The position numbers and the translations under genes were made by a program. From NCBI GenBank assembly GCA_963070105.1, contig OY718807.1, positions 3,066,001 to 3,130,000 of the forward strand: 64,000 nt of DNA, in the 5' to 3' direction. Shown piece after piece: positions 29,461-40,671 of this stretch; the stretch's first letter is position 1, and each line of letters opens with the position of its first letter. The notes below the pieces were generated by a model that was not told the DNA's origin, did not search any database, and worked only from the letters and a program-made list of their open reading frames with translations. This DNA is from Litomosoides sigmodontis. Taxonomy: Eukaryota > Nematoda > Chromadorea > Rhabditida > Onchocercidae.

Positions 29461-29482
29461 GCGGTATATAAGCGGTATATAA
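29461..29482 (+). promoter_or_regulatory. tandem TATA-like elements upstream of iws-1
   Basis: GCGGTATATAA occurs twice in 22 bp (first copy at 29,461, second at 29,472), about 370 bases before the iws-1 ATG. Two TATATAA boxes on a repeated CG-containing unit suggest a core promoter. This is inference from motif and position. Confidence 0.3.
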
Positions 29483-29833
29483 ACGTAAGCTTAGCGGTGA
29501 GTAATTATGGGAGTTGTGTGAAGTACGGGGTGTTTCAGCTTGTTGCAGATTTCTGATTCGCATGTTAGCGATATTTATTCATAGTAGGATGGTATTCATG
29601 ACTAATTGTACGGTGTCATCGAAAATCTATATTAATTAAGTTTGCTAATTCTGTGCATTAAGTTTTTGCCAGTTTGTAAATTTTAATTATTGCCTCATGG
29701 ATAGACTGCTACCAACTGTTTGTGGCATTCTTGTTTTTCGTATGCGAGAGATTGCGATTTTATTTTACATGTGAATAAAAAACATTCAATTTCGATATTG
29801 TGGATAATTATATAATGTATGAAGTGCTTAAAT

Positions 29834-29842
29834 GTGTTGCAG
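29834..29842 (+). promoter_or_regulatory. probable trans-splice acceptor of iws-1
   Basis: GTGTTGCAG is followed at once by the ATG at 29,843. An acceptor abutting the start codon with no upstream coding exon is typical of spliced-leader addition in nematodes. Confidence 0.6.
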
Positions 29843-32800
29843 ATGGCAGAATTAGAAGAGGATGACATAGTCAATACAGAAAGTATGTCCGAAAGTTTTG
29901 AGATTAGTCAGGAAAGTGATGGTACTGCTCCTTTAAGTCCAACTCAGTCAGACTACGTATGCTTTAAATTTATGTTTATGATAGTTTATTGTCAGTTACA
30001 GATAAACGATATAAAGAAGCATGAGTTGATTAGAGGTTAGTAACTCGGCTATATGGATTCGAAAAAAATGAATGAGTTAATTTATTTTCCGTATAACGGT
30101 TACTCTAGCCTTATACTTTTCAGCCGATCGATCAGGCGAATAGTGACGCCGATAATTCAAAAGATATCATTGAACATGATGATGAAAAAGATAGTTCTTC
30201 ATCTCATTCGCAGATTTCATCTCATGAGTTTGTTTTTTTTAATAAGTACTAATTTTTGGCCGCTGTTTTTATAGGTAGACATTTTTAGTTGCTTTTCGAT
30301 ATACGATGTGAGCGTAGATGCAAATAAGTTACTCACCTTATTCATATTTGATGATTTGAAGGCTTGATGTACAGGTTGTGCTTAAAAATTAATCGACATT
30401 GCTTAGGCTTAAATGACTGGGATTGACCGAGAGGTAAAACAAATTTATGTTTGCGTGCAGTGATGAATATGGTGGCTATAATTCAGGTCTAATGGAGCAA
30501 TGAAAGAAGAGGATTCTTTTGACCGCGATGGAGATTTGGGACAGTATTCCGAAACGAAAGAAAAGATTGAAGATGATCATACAAATCCAATAGCTAAAGA
30601 TGATGAGACGGAGAAAACGGATAAAAAAAATGAAGCAAATGATAGCAGTTCTGATGACGAAGGTTGGTAATAAAGTAGATAATTTTTGGCTTGTAAGCAT
30701 AACAAGTGAATACAGCGGTTTCATTTTTGCGGTAGGATGATTGGTTTTGTATTCGCAAGCACAATTTATTTTATTAGTAGAAGAATACAGCTTAGCTAAA
30801 AAAATTGCAGACAAGCGAGCCGGTCCATCGAAACCGCGGCGCATAATGTTATCCAGCGATGAAGAAGATAATATTGATGCTGCACCCACGGCAACAAGGT
30901 TAGGACATTTGCTAGAGTAAAAATTCTCACTCAAAAAGGGATGCCTGTGTTTGACATTTGAGCACCTTGTACCTCTCCATTGATTATACTGCTTTAAGAA
31001 AAAAAATGGACATTTTTGAGGTGTAATATCGAAGTTGTAGCGCTAATTATGTATCATCCTGACTCCTTTGCATTGATGTCTGTTTCAGAAACGATTCAGA
31101 TTCGGAGGGAGATGAAGAGAATGCTGAAGTTGGTGTAGGAGAATTGATGACCAATATATTCGGGGAGGATAGCGACGATGAAAAGGAAAGTGAAGATACA
31201 GGTCACACAGAGTATCGGGTACGTAACATCTTAAATTTTTGCAGCATGTGAAGTTTCCTTCTATAGCAACGAAAGAGTAGTATAAAACAAAACCTATCGG
31301 TTGCTTTAAAAACTTTTTTTATAATACCAGGCTGAAGGAAATGGTCCAGAAGGAGATGATGACGAGCCACGATATGTTCGTGATGAGAATGACGAAGATG
31401 ATGGGTAAAACACCTTTGAAAAATGAAGCATTTTATTTAGAACACTTATCCAAGTGAATGTAGCTAACTATAAGACAGTTTTATAAATGTTGCAGGGCAT
31501 TAACGTTAACTATGATGTAGATGGAATATTAATGAAGCATATCATGTCGTCTAATGATTCGTATTAGATGATATCATCAAAAGTCTCTATAGGCGAGTTT
31601 GGGACTTCGATACGATGATGCGTATGAAGAAAGCGGAGCGACGAAGGCCAAGAAGGCGCAGGCGAGATGGTTCTATCGATGTTGGAGGAGCCTATGATGA
31701 TCAAATTAGAATACTAATTGATGCTATGAAGGCTGCAGCAAAGGTGTCGCGATTTTTTAATGCAGTTTGTATATATGTGAGGCTAAAATTTTTACAAAAT
31801 CTAGCACATCTATCTTCCATCATGCATCTAATGTCACCCTAATTAACTGCAATATTAAGATATCATGAATGTGTAATAATAGTTGCATAAAATATTTTAG
31901 GACGATCGTCACTCGAATATGGAGCGTCGACCTGCATTGCAAAAGCGTAAAATGCTGCCACATGTAAAAGCAATTTTGATAAAGCACGATTTAATGGAGG
32001 CTGTCATTGGTAAGTCGATAGTGCTCCTTAAAATATTGCGAACCTTAGAGGATATTCTTAAGACAAAATATAAACAAGCACTTCAGAGTCGAATTTTCTG
32101 TTCTGCCCTAACTCAATGCTGGAAAGTCTTGTTACTTGCAACTTTCTTGGAAATTGTTTCATATATCTAAAAAAAATTGTTATATTTCTGTAGATAATGG
32201 CATGATGAATGTAATTTCGGAGTGGTTGGCACCGTTACCCGATAAATCATTACCTGCATTGGAAATTCGAACAGATTTATTGAAAATCCTGCAGGACTTT
32301 AATAGATTGGAGCCGGGAACGCTGAAACAATCTGGATTAGGACGTGCTGTAATGCTCCTGTTTAAGCACCCACGTGAAACTAAGGAAAACAAAGCTCTTG
32401 CTGCACGGCTTATTAGTGATTGGGCTAGACCCATTTTCCAGGTTCGCAACTTTTCATCCGTCGTTTCTCAATTTACGCCTTCTTTCTCCATGAGTAATTC
32501 GAACAGTTAAGAATTTCTTATCTCTTTAAAAAACAGCTTTTCTGCTCAGATTCTTGATCTATTTTCAGCTCGACACAGATTTTCGTTCGATGACAAAAGA
32601 TGAGCGTATACAGCGTGATTATGCACAACTACCAGAGGCTAAACGGCGACGCTTAGAGTGGGTTTTTTGATGTTAGTACTGAATAAGAGCACATATATAG
32701 TTTAACATTATTATTTCGTAATTGATTTTATTTGACTGTCACGCATTGGTTCAATTTTGTGAGAATAGTAGTTTAAAGTCCAAAGTTTCATTTTCTTAGA

Positions 32801-33146
32801 ATGATGAGGATAACTATGTTTTACTCAGTGAAAACGGATGAATTGGATAGCGTAGTCACTTTGGAGTGTTTTTAGTGCAGGGTCGGAAAGTTCAGATGCG
32901 GAAAAGGAGATATCGGAACCTCGTCCTGGTGACAAAGGTTTCGTAATGCGCGCACGTGTACCACGACCCTCTCAGAAAGATTATGTTGTACGCCCTAAAA
33001 GTAATGTTGAAGGTCAGTTTCGGGGGGCAACAAAGAATCGTTCGGATAGTCGCTTCGATCGAACACAAAGGGAGTTCAAAGAACGTACAAAACAGCAACG
33101 GACTCAGCGAGCCGTTGCTGTAAGTATTAATCGTGTTAACCTATAG
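29843..33146 (+). CDS. iws-1: IWS1/Spn1 transcription elongation factor
   Basis: Eleven exons: 29,843-29,956; 30,124-30,227; 30,487-30,662; 30,811-30,898; 31,089-31,218; 31,331-31,404; 31,593-31,743; 31,901-32,009; 32,194-32,441; 32,569-32,657; 32,876-33,146. All phases agree and give 517 residues. Residues 1-255 are acidic and Ser-rich, including the conserved ELMTNIFGEDSDDE motif that in IWS1 precedes the core. The core follows: a basic WDFDTMMRMKKAERR segment, then the TFIIS N-terminal-like domain (about 316-398) with EWLAPLPDKSLPALEIR, LGRAVMLLFKHPRET and DWARPIF. The C-terminal part has the family's RPGDKGFVMRARVPRPS and KDYVVRPKSNVE motifs. IWS1 binds Spt6 and RNA polymerase II in the nucleus and couples elongation with chromatin, splicing and mRNA export. 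The end at 33,146 keeps a family-like AVSINRVNL tail; an alternative spliced end is possible. Confidence 0.9.
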
Positions 33147-33256
33147 TCCTTGCCTTTATTATTTGTTGTTATTACTTTGGAAGCAAGGTAAGATCAAGAA
33201 TGTATATAGCATTGCAGGAGTCTTTCAAGCAAGGCTATGAGGTCCGACAAATTTTT

Positions 33257-33262
33257 AATAAA
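33257..33262 (+). terminator. poly(A) signal AATAAA of iws-1
   Basis: Canonical signal 111 bases after the stop at 33,146. It lies inside the alternative last exon (33,218-33,280), which argues for the unspliced end as the main form. Confidence 0.6.
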
Positions 33263-33543
33263 CTTTTATACACAGTCTAAGTCACTTTAATTTTTATTTG
33301 ACATTGCATCAATTGTTTTGAAATATTTCGCGTGCAAATTGACTTTGTTTTTTTTACCACCTGCGAATGGCAAAAACCATAAGATTTCAAATCTATCAAC
33401 ATTTGTAATTATAAAAAAATTAGGGCTCATAACCAGAAAACAAAAATGATATAGCCTTGGTTGTTTACCTCCGGTTCGGACTCATTTTTATAAACCAGTA
33501 CGGTAAAATTTTTATCGGTAAATTGTGTTTTGAATTTGTATAT

Positions 33544-34081
33544 CTAATAGAATATCCATTTTTTTGCTTCTAAATGTGGTACTGGTTGCTCATGAATAAC
33601 AAATTCAAGTGAAAATTTGGACGTTACATCATTTTTGCTAATTTTCTGCAAGATCTTCATATACATTTCATTAGCACAGACTTCTTTTTCGTTAAATCTC
33701 ATACTCGTGTTTGTAGTTTCCAGTTTAGATTGAAGGTAAATTTTTATCACAGTCGTTTCATCTGTTCTGATTTGCAGTGCCTTTGAACATTCATGGTTGA
33801 CTAACATCGTTATGCTCTCTCAATCCTTTCAAACAATCCACTCCTAAAAGGTTATTCTGAGTTCCATGTATGCGTGCATAAGGGTTTTGTGAGGCAGAAT
33901 TATCATTGGCTTTTTTCTCTCCTACTTTCCATAATGAATTGTTTTTATCAGCACAATCATGAGACATCAAGACATGTAGTACACAAATACCATGGAACAC
34001 ACAGCAACTAATAAAAATTAGGAATGGTAAAAAAATGATTGATTCTAATATGGTGAAGTTTGGTAACACTCGATGTGACAT
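33544..34081 (-). pseudogene. unidentified interrupted reading frame
   Basis: Two overlapping minus-strand frames together look like one gene. The upstream one (34,081 to 33,791, 96 residues) begins MSHRVLPNF and has a hydrophobic segment (IIFLPFLIFISCCVF) that could be a signal anchor. The downstream one (from 33,807 to 33,544, 87 residues) is soluble, with balanced composition (LQIRTDETTVIKIYLQSK). They overlap by 17 bases in different frames. A splice could join them (a GTAGGA donor after SLWK to a weak acceptor just before the second frame), otherwise a frameshift separates them. I do not recognise the protein. A different open frame lies on the plus strand at 34,060-34,353, so chance is possible. 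Confidence 0.27.
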
Positions 34082-34353
34082 ATAATAGAATGCCTTGTTT
34101 ACAACAAGAATGGCAAAAAATTAAAGAAATTCCTCAAAATGACACAAGCAATTGTGCGTTAGGCGTAATTTCGAAAATTCCTTGTTCCAGTAGAAATTGC
34201 ATAATAGCCCCGTCAAAGAAGTGTAAATGCCATTCTCTACAACGAGAACGGAAGACTGAATTTTGGAAGACGACAACTGATCAGCTGAATTTTGCGGTTT
34301 GGTGGTTGTTGTACGTTCACTGTTATTTTTTTTTCGAATTTTTTTTTGGATGA

Positions 34354-35182
34354 TTTTGATACAATTAATTTATGATATTCCAAAAAAAGATGCAACAAAT
34401 TATTTTGACGCTTCTATTTTCTACATGGTGTAAGGTTTTTTTTTTTTTTTAATGAACAAATATCACGTTTAGTAGTGGAAGAACGCTTATGTTAAATATA
34501 AAGCCATCATGGTATGTCTCGTAAAGATATCTTGTATAAATGTAATTAATAATAATTGATTATCCGATCATAATAGGTTGGGAAGGGTGGGGAAGTACTT
34601 TTGTGTTTGGTTTATATAGGAAAAAAGCTAAATGATTCAAATATAAGCTATTTTCTTACAACGAGTAAATAATGATGATGCTGGTGATGGAAACGAGTAT
34701 AACAATGCTTTTTTCTGAAAACGAGTATAACAATGCGTGGGAGGAATCTGTTGCATATCATGTGATGCATATCACTAAGCAACATAAACATCTCTCACAT
34801 GATAATACGCGGAACATATTCTTATCATTGATGATTTCAATTATAGTTTGAGTGAAGTATTTTAGATTTGAATTTCAACGTGCATGAAGTTATTCTCCTC
34901 TTTGCAAGATCTTATCATTATTTATTAGAAGTTAGACTAATTTCGTTAACAAATTTCTCCCATTTATACGTAAACAATCCATTTCTTTCAGCAATACATC
35001 AAACAACATGTTTCAATATATTTGATTGGAAACAGCAATTTTTGCGCTTAGATTAGATGTATTTTAACTTTTTTGAGTTGTTCTATTAGCTGATCAAACT
35101 GAAATTTTCACTTTACAGCAAATTGAAGCAAATTTTTCATTTATAGTGAACAATACTATTGGATGCTGCTGAAGTTGTTGTC
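34354..35182. other. intergenic, upstream of the PA-TM-RING gene
   Basis: No gene seen. An 18-bp direct repeat (34,691-34,708 and 34,718-34,735) and short palindromes around GCATATCA at 34,753-34,773 are the only structure. Confidence 0.45.
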
Positions 35183-35188
35183 AGGCAG
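35180..35188 (+). promoter_or_regulatory. possible trans-splice acceptor of the PA-TM-RING gene
   Basis: GTCAGGCAG ends two bases before the ATG at 35,191. The pyrimidine tract is weak, so this is less certain than the acceptors of the two upstream genes. Confidence 0.4.
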
Positions 35189-35190
35189 AT

Positions 35191-38100
35191 ATGCGTATGC
35201 ACAATATTTCTTTTAACTGCGGGACTTTTGCGTTATTTTTGTTTTCTGTTTTCGTCAAATCAACGTATGAGCAATACATTGTTGAAGTGGTATGTTTCAA
35301 CGTATGTATGAGCAGTACATTCACAAGAACGAAATTTTTATTCGTAAATCCGCATAAAGATTTACTCGAACGAAAGTCGATAGTTTATCGCTATGTTAGG
35401 AATGCTAAAGCTTTCAGATATTGTCGGGAAAAAAGGAAGGTTCTCGTTTTCCAATCAAGTTCATATGAAACTGAACGATTGAGTTAAAAATCTGCTCCAA
35501 GTGTTAAAGTTTTTGCAAGGATAGAGGAGTAGACGAATAAGTTTGGTTCAATATCATAACGGAGCTTCTTAAAAAAAAAAAATTTACAGTGGGAACCAAA
35601 ATCAAGTGGGTTTCAAGCTGTACTGCAATGCGATGCAACAGGAGCCGATTTCGGCGGTGAAATTCCAATGCCAAGCTTCAATGCCAATGAAACTGGTTGT
35701 GCATATTTTACAGAACCTGAAGATTCTTGCCAGGATACTTTCGTAAGTGTATTTGATTCCTAGCGATGCTTTCCAGAATTAGTGCATCGCCATCTTGTAG
35801 CGAATTCCGTGAGGAAAAATGAGTATTTCTTTCGTAGTCCTTTTTGTCGCTTCAGACTGATCAGACGACTTCTGATCGTCGTTGAATGACTGTTGTTCAT
35901 TAGGTTAGTTTTATCATAAGAGACTTTTTAAATCCGCTCTTAGGGTTTTTCTGAAAGAGATGGTCATCCCGCTTGCTCCCAGGTTAGAAATATCATGATA
36001 TCTTGGGACTGGACAAAGTTGCGTTCGTAATCCAGATGCTGGGATATGGCTAAAACAAAACTTCCTGCTTGCAAGTGATAAATATTGGAAACAGAAGCAT
36101 TTGCAGAATAACCGGACCGGGTGTATCAAATATTACGCAGTGGTGCCTCGTGGTAACTGTAGCTTCTCAGAAAAAGTGAGTACTTATCGTTACACAAATG
36201 AATCGTTTTTTTTTTATTATTTCCTTATGTTTTTGGCTGTTTTTGGTGTAATTTTGTAAGTTGCATCACGTTAAGGTACTGATTATTGTGTAAGTGGTGC
36301 TATTTTGAATTTTTTTCCTATGAGATATTTTCTTCTGAGGAAACAAGAGAAGATAATTCAGGCATACCATGCACAACGGGGACATCCAGATCCATACAGT
36401 GCGCTGATTATATTCAACGATGATGGGCATTCACCGGTACCAATGGCTGGCAGCAAGTATGCAGATCGAGTTGTGATTCCAGTCGTAATGGTAAGCCATG
36501 CATGCATGACAACTATGATGGATCGTTTTTCGGTTGAGAAAGGGTTAGTTTGACGGAATATTTTCCTTTCATTTCCACTAGCTTTTCATGCTTTTTCCAT
36601 CTCTATTTGCTTACTCATTTCTTCTATTTCCATCTCTCTCTGTTTTTTCATCAACAATATCTCCTATCGTTGATATACAAAGAAAACAACATTTACTATG
36701 CTAATATTTTCCATTTAATTAAGCTTGATAAGTACTCTAATTGCTGAGAAATCTATGTTCGAGTATTTTTTTGCACGCTAAGTTCCATTTCTTATCTGTA
36801 TTTATTGTTTCTTCTTTCAAATATGTCTTTGCTGATTGAGTTACGTTGTTTTTATGCCAAATTTTCCAGATATGTGATTGCTATACGCGCTGTTCCTGGG
36901 TACTACGATCTTGTCAAGTATCTTATCCCTTTAATCGCTGTCGTTGCATTTTGTTTTGTTGTTCTTTGTATATCACTGGTAAGTGATCACCCAGACCAGT
37001 TGTTTCTCTTTTATAAATTTTCTATTTCACTTTGCATATATAGTATTAAGTGTATTGGCTTTTGCATTAATAATTGAAAACTCGGCATTTACTCACGGAA
37101 AAAATCGGACTTTACAAACAATATCGATAAGTAACTCATTAAATACGTTAAAATTTGTTTTTTAAATATTCGTAATTTGTTGCAGGCGGTACGAGTATGT
37201 CGCGAACGTCGACATTTAGCAAAGAAGAGATTATCGAAGCGTAACCTGAAAAAATTACCAGTTAAAAAATTTAGAAAAGGTCCGTGGACTTTCCAGCAAT
37301 GAATGAAAAAGTCTTTATGAAATTATATTGTTGACTGTTAAATTTCTCTGATTTTACCTATTCTCGTACGGTTAAGTCCACTTCGTTAGAGTTTTTAAAG
37401 CATAGAGTGATTGTGTCCCATACCTTGACCATTCGTTTACTGTTTATAAATCACTGGCGTCCGATTTAATGTATGAGTCCACAATCTTATGAGGGTAATT
37501 TTTGCGCTGATGAATAAAGATCTCAGTTTTATTTAGCGTTATCCAGATAAGATTGAATGTCCGTTTAGTCTTACTTTAGCTCTATTCAGGTTTACAGTGC
37601 TTTTCAATTTTGCTCTAGAGAGTTTTGAGTTGTAAAGTTTGTCAATTTCTTTTCTTTTCAGGTGATGCAGAGGAATCATGCGCCATATGCATCGACGACT
37701 TTGTAGATGGCGAAAAATTACGTGTCTTGCCTTGTAATCATGGTAAAATTTCAGGTTTTTTGACTGGAGGTAGCATTTTTGTGAATTCGCGATTTTGACA
37801 ACAATTTTTTTTTGTCTCTGAAATTTTATTGACGGCTTTAGTGATTTATACACTTATTTCAGCTTATCATTGTAAATGTATCGATCCTTGGCTGACGAAG
37901 GTTCGAAAAGTTTGTCCCATATGCAAACGAAAAGTTTTATCATCGGGAGAATCTCATTCATCAGATTCCGATAATGATGGCCGTGATTCTACATCAGCAT
38001 CCGCTTCTACAACGGTGTATCGTGAAAACGCTCCATTACTTCGTAATGCTGAGGCAGTAGGTTTTTTTGCGTGATCTCGGATATACTGCAATTTTTTCGA

Positions 38101-39532
38101 AACTTGACGGACAATTGTTTTTATTGAATTCTAAACTGACAACTTTTTTGAAAGCATTTTTCTTTCTAGTAATGCATCATAAATGTAACTTTTCCTTTTG
38201 CAGTTCGCATCTAGAAGTCCTTCAGCACCGGATCAAGGAGTAGGACTACGAGGAAGTATGCAAGGTACATAGGAAACTTACTTCGCTACAGAAAAACTTG
38301 AATTTTAAGAGTATTTTTTTAGACTTTTATTTAATATGTTATTAGAGTATGCTTCCAGATGGACATAGGCCACATTTACGCGTGATTATAACAACCCCTA
38401 TTGGTACTCCTTCACCAACAGGTGGGGCAGGTTACCTAACTACTGGCGAGGAAGTCCGTGAAGTTGATGGTGGTGCCAGTGCAGTATCAAGTCCAATTGA
38501 AGCAGTCTCCGAAATTTTGCGTCGAACTTTGCGTTTGTATTATCAACGAATTGTAAATAGGTCGATACATGTCCCATGGAGAAGTACTGTGAGAGAGCCG
38601 GTAAATTTTTATAATTTTGCTAAATATGGAAGATTTACAAAGAGGTTTTTTCATAGTACCACGTAACCTTGATCCACATGGTACAACAGGATTAGATGGG
38701 AAAGTGGGGTCTCTTTCGGGGGCTGAAGATAGAAGGATGTAAATTAACTTCTAGAAGTATTGATTACTAAAATAACCGACACTTTTAGTAACGAAACGAC
38801 GATACTATTATTACTGATTTTTCTTTGTTTTAGGAATGCGAACCTGAACCGAATACACAAAGACCTTTTGTAGTCGACAACAATGCTTTTGACGAAAGCA
38901 ATGAAGCGCTCAATGTATATCTTACTTAAAACTTTGAGTTTTTTTTTAATAGTGGAGTTTCTTATTGGTATTGTTTAATGTAAAATTGCATTGCAGATAG
39001 AAGAGTCTTCTGATGCCGATCAACGCGACCCTGAACGTATAGGTATTTTTCCCTCGGAAGAGATTGTGCTAAATGAAAATGTAATCTCAATCCCCAGCAG
39101 ATTAACTTATGTTGATCCCGAATTAGAAGTCGAACTGTCCAGAAACAATCAATCAAATGTAGGTGTTTTGTTCTTCAAGAGCCTTATTTCTTTGAGAGCA
39201 ATTGTGCAGAAAATCCAGAAGTCATTTCAAAATTCGAGTAATTTCTGCCTTTTTAATAGTTTTTATTGACTTGACTATCCATCTTTACATTTTGCTTTGG
39301 TAGAACATGAAACATGAGTGGATTTATCAGTGAATGGTTTTTTTTGCAGGTTCACATTGTCGGAGAAGTTTATACTAGAGAATCTATTGCAAATGCACCA
39401 GCACACACTAATTCATTTTCAATTGCTGACGGTTCTGTCGAACGTGATTTGAATGGTGGCGCACAAACTTTGACAGACAACTGCGGAGCTATAGGTAGCG
39501 TTCAGCGGGAGCATGTTCCAAATCGGCCATAA
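35191..39532 (+). CDS. RNF13: RNF13/RNF167-type PA-TM-RING E3 ubiquitin ligase
   Basis: Thirteen exons: 35,191-35,289; 35,590-35,742; 36,107-36,175; 36,362-36,543; 36,870-36,978; 37,186-37,279; 37,662-37,742; 37,863-38,056; 38,204-38,264; 38,359-38,600; 38,834-38,914; 38,997-39,158; 39,350-39,532. Phases agree and give 569 residues. There is a signal peptide (about 1-26), a lumenal protease-associated domain (about 30-170, with CSF, ALIIFND and VVIPVVMVS), one transmembrane helix (about 185-204), a basic linker ending [11 protein letters not shown], and a RING-H2 finger. The finger ligands are C242, C245, C260, H262, H265, C268, C280 and C283, with the E2-contacting W272. RNF13 and RNF167 sit in endosomal or lysosomal membranes and ubiquitinate membrane and trafficking substrates. 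The tail after the RING is about 285 residues, much longer than in vertebrate RNF13. It shares the ENAPLLR motif, but the rest is unlike it. Confidence 0.88.
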
Positions 39533-40073
39533 TAATGCGATGTTTTTTTACGGTTATCATTTCTTGTCAGTTTAAATAGTCGATTAAAACACACAGCCAA
39601 TTAAAAGTCATTTTGAGAGTGTATAGGTCTATGGGTTAATTATTGGACAAGGATTTCGCTTGGTGATCACATCAAATAGCTGGAAGAAGGAACTGAAATT
39701 TGTAGATATCTCTGTAGTAGTTTATAAATGCAAATTTTGTTGCTTGAGCTAGTTTCGCATTTTCTGTACAGCGATCAAGTAGTGATTGGTTGTGCTTTAA
39801 TGGCAACCTTTAGCGCTTAATTTTTCAAGGTAACTTGTTGACGAGTTTTCATTTTTCATTTTAACGGTGCAACAGATATTCGGTACACTTGTGAATTGGA
39901 GTTCTAATTTCGGGTTAAAAAGAGTTTGAAGGCTTTAGAGTTCTGTTTCTTCTTTGTTATTCCTATATTCAATTTTAATCAAAGAATACTCGAGAACTGA
40001 TGGGGCGTGCATGAGAAATAGTATAATATGTGGTTTCAGAAGCTCTCCGCAAAGGTAGCATACCAAACGTAAA

Positions 40074-40180
<107 letters not shown>

Positions 40181-40665
40181 GCATAATTTATCAACCGAGT
40201 TGTTTTGTCACTTTTTCTTGAAGTGTTGGTGCATTTGGTGTGCATTTAGTGAGCATTATAACTCAGTTATATGGAAAATGAGAACATAAACTAGAACGTA
40301 GCTCTCAAGTGATTTTGTGTAAAATAATAATTGTTTAGCAAGTATCTAAATTGTATGAAAAGTAAGTGGAGCAGGTGCTAGAAATTTACTAAAAAAATAA
40401 TTAGAAGTTGTTTGGAACTTATAATTAACAGTAGCAGTGTTGGGCTCTTTAAATACATTTTAGTGTTATTTTTGTGTTAGGTCTTATTATAATTGCAGTA
40501 GCTTTCAAGATGGTGCTGACGTCCATATAAGCATTTAAATTTCAAAAATTTTTTTCTGCGTTTCGCTAATAGGAGACTTAGAAAGTTTATAAAAAAAATT
40601 TGACTGGTTGTTCAAATTCGATTGCTTTTAAAATTTAGAAAAATTTCATGATAATTTTAACCTTC

Positions 40666-40671
40666 AATAAA
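40666..40671 (+). terminator. poly(A) signal AATAAA of the RING gene
   Basis: First canonical AATAAA after the stop at 39,532, at 1.13 kb. A shorter UTR using a variant signal cannot be excluded. Confidence 0.4.

Larger units (their letters stand above)
27946..29835. other. intergenic region between the Ground-like gene and iws-1
   Basis: AT-rich with no supported gene. The right part should hold the iws-1 promoter. Two copies of GCGGTATATAA at 29,461-29,482 look like TATA-type elements and lie about 370 bases before the start codon. Confidence 0.5.

Noticed and set aside
31497..31566. Possible iws-1 exon after TTGCAG at 31,496
   Set aside because: Entering in the phase left by exon 6, it meets a stop within eight codons. 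The acceptor at 31,592 gives the conserved WDFDTMM segment in frame.
36491..36496. Donor GTAAGC in exon 4 of the RING gene
   Set aside because: Splicing there would remove the end of the protease-associated domain (to SVEKG), which aligns well with the family when read through to the donor at 36,544.
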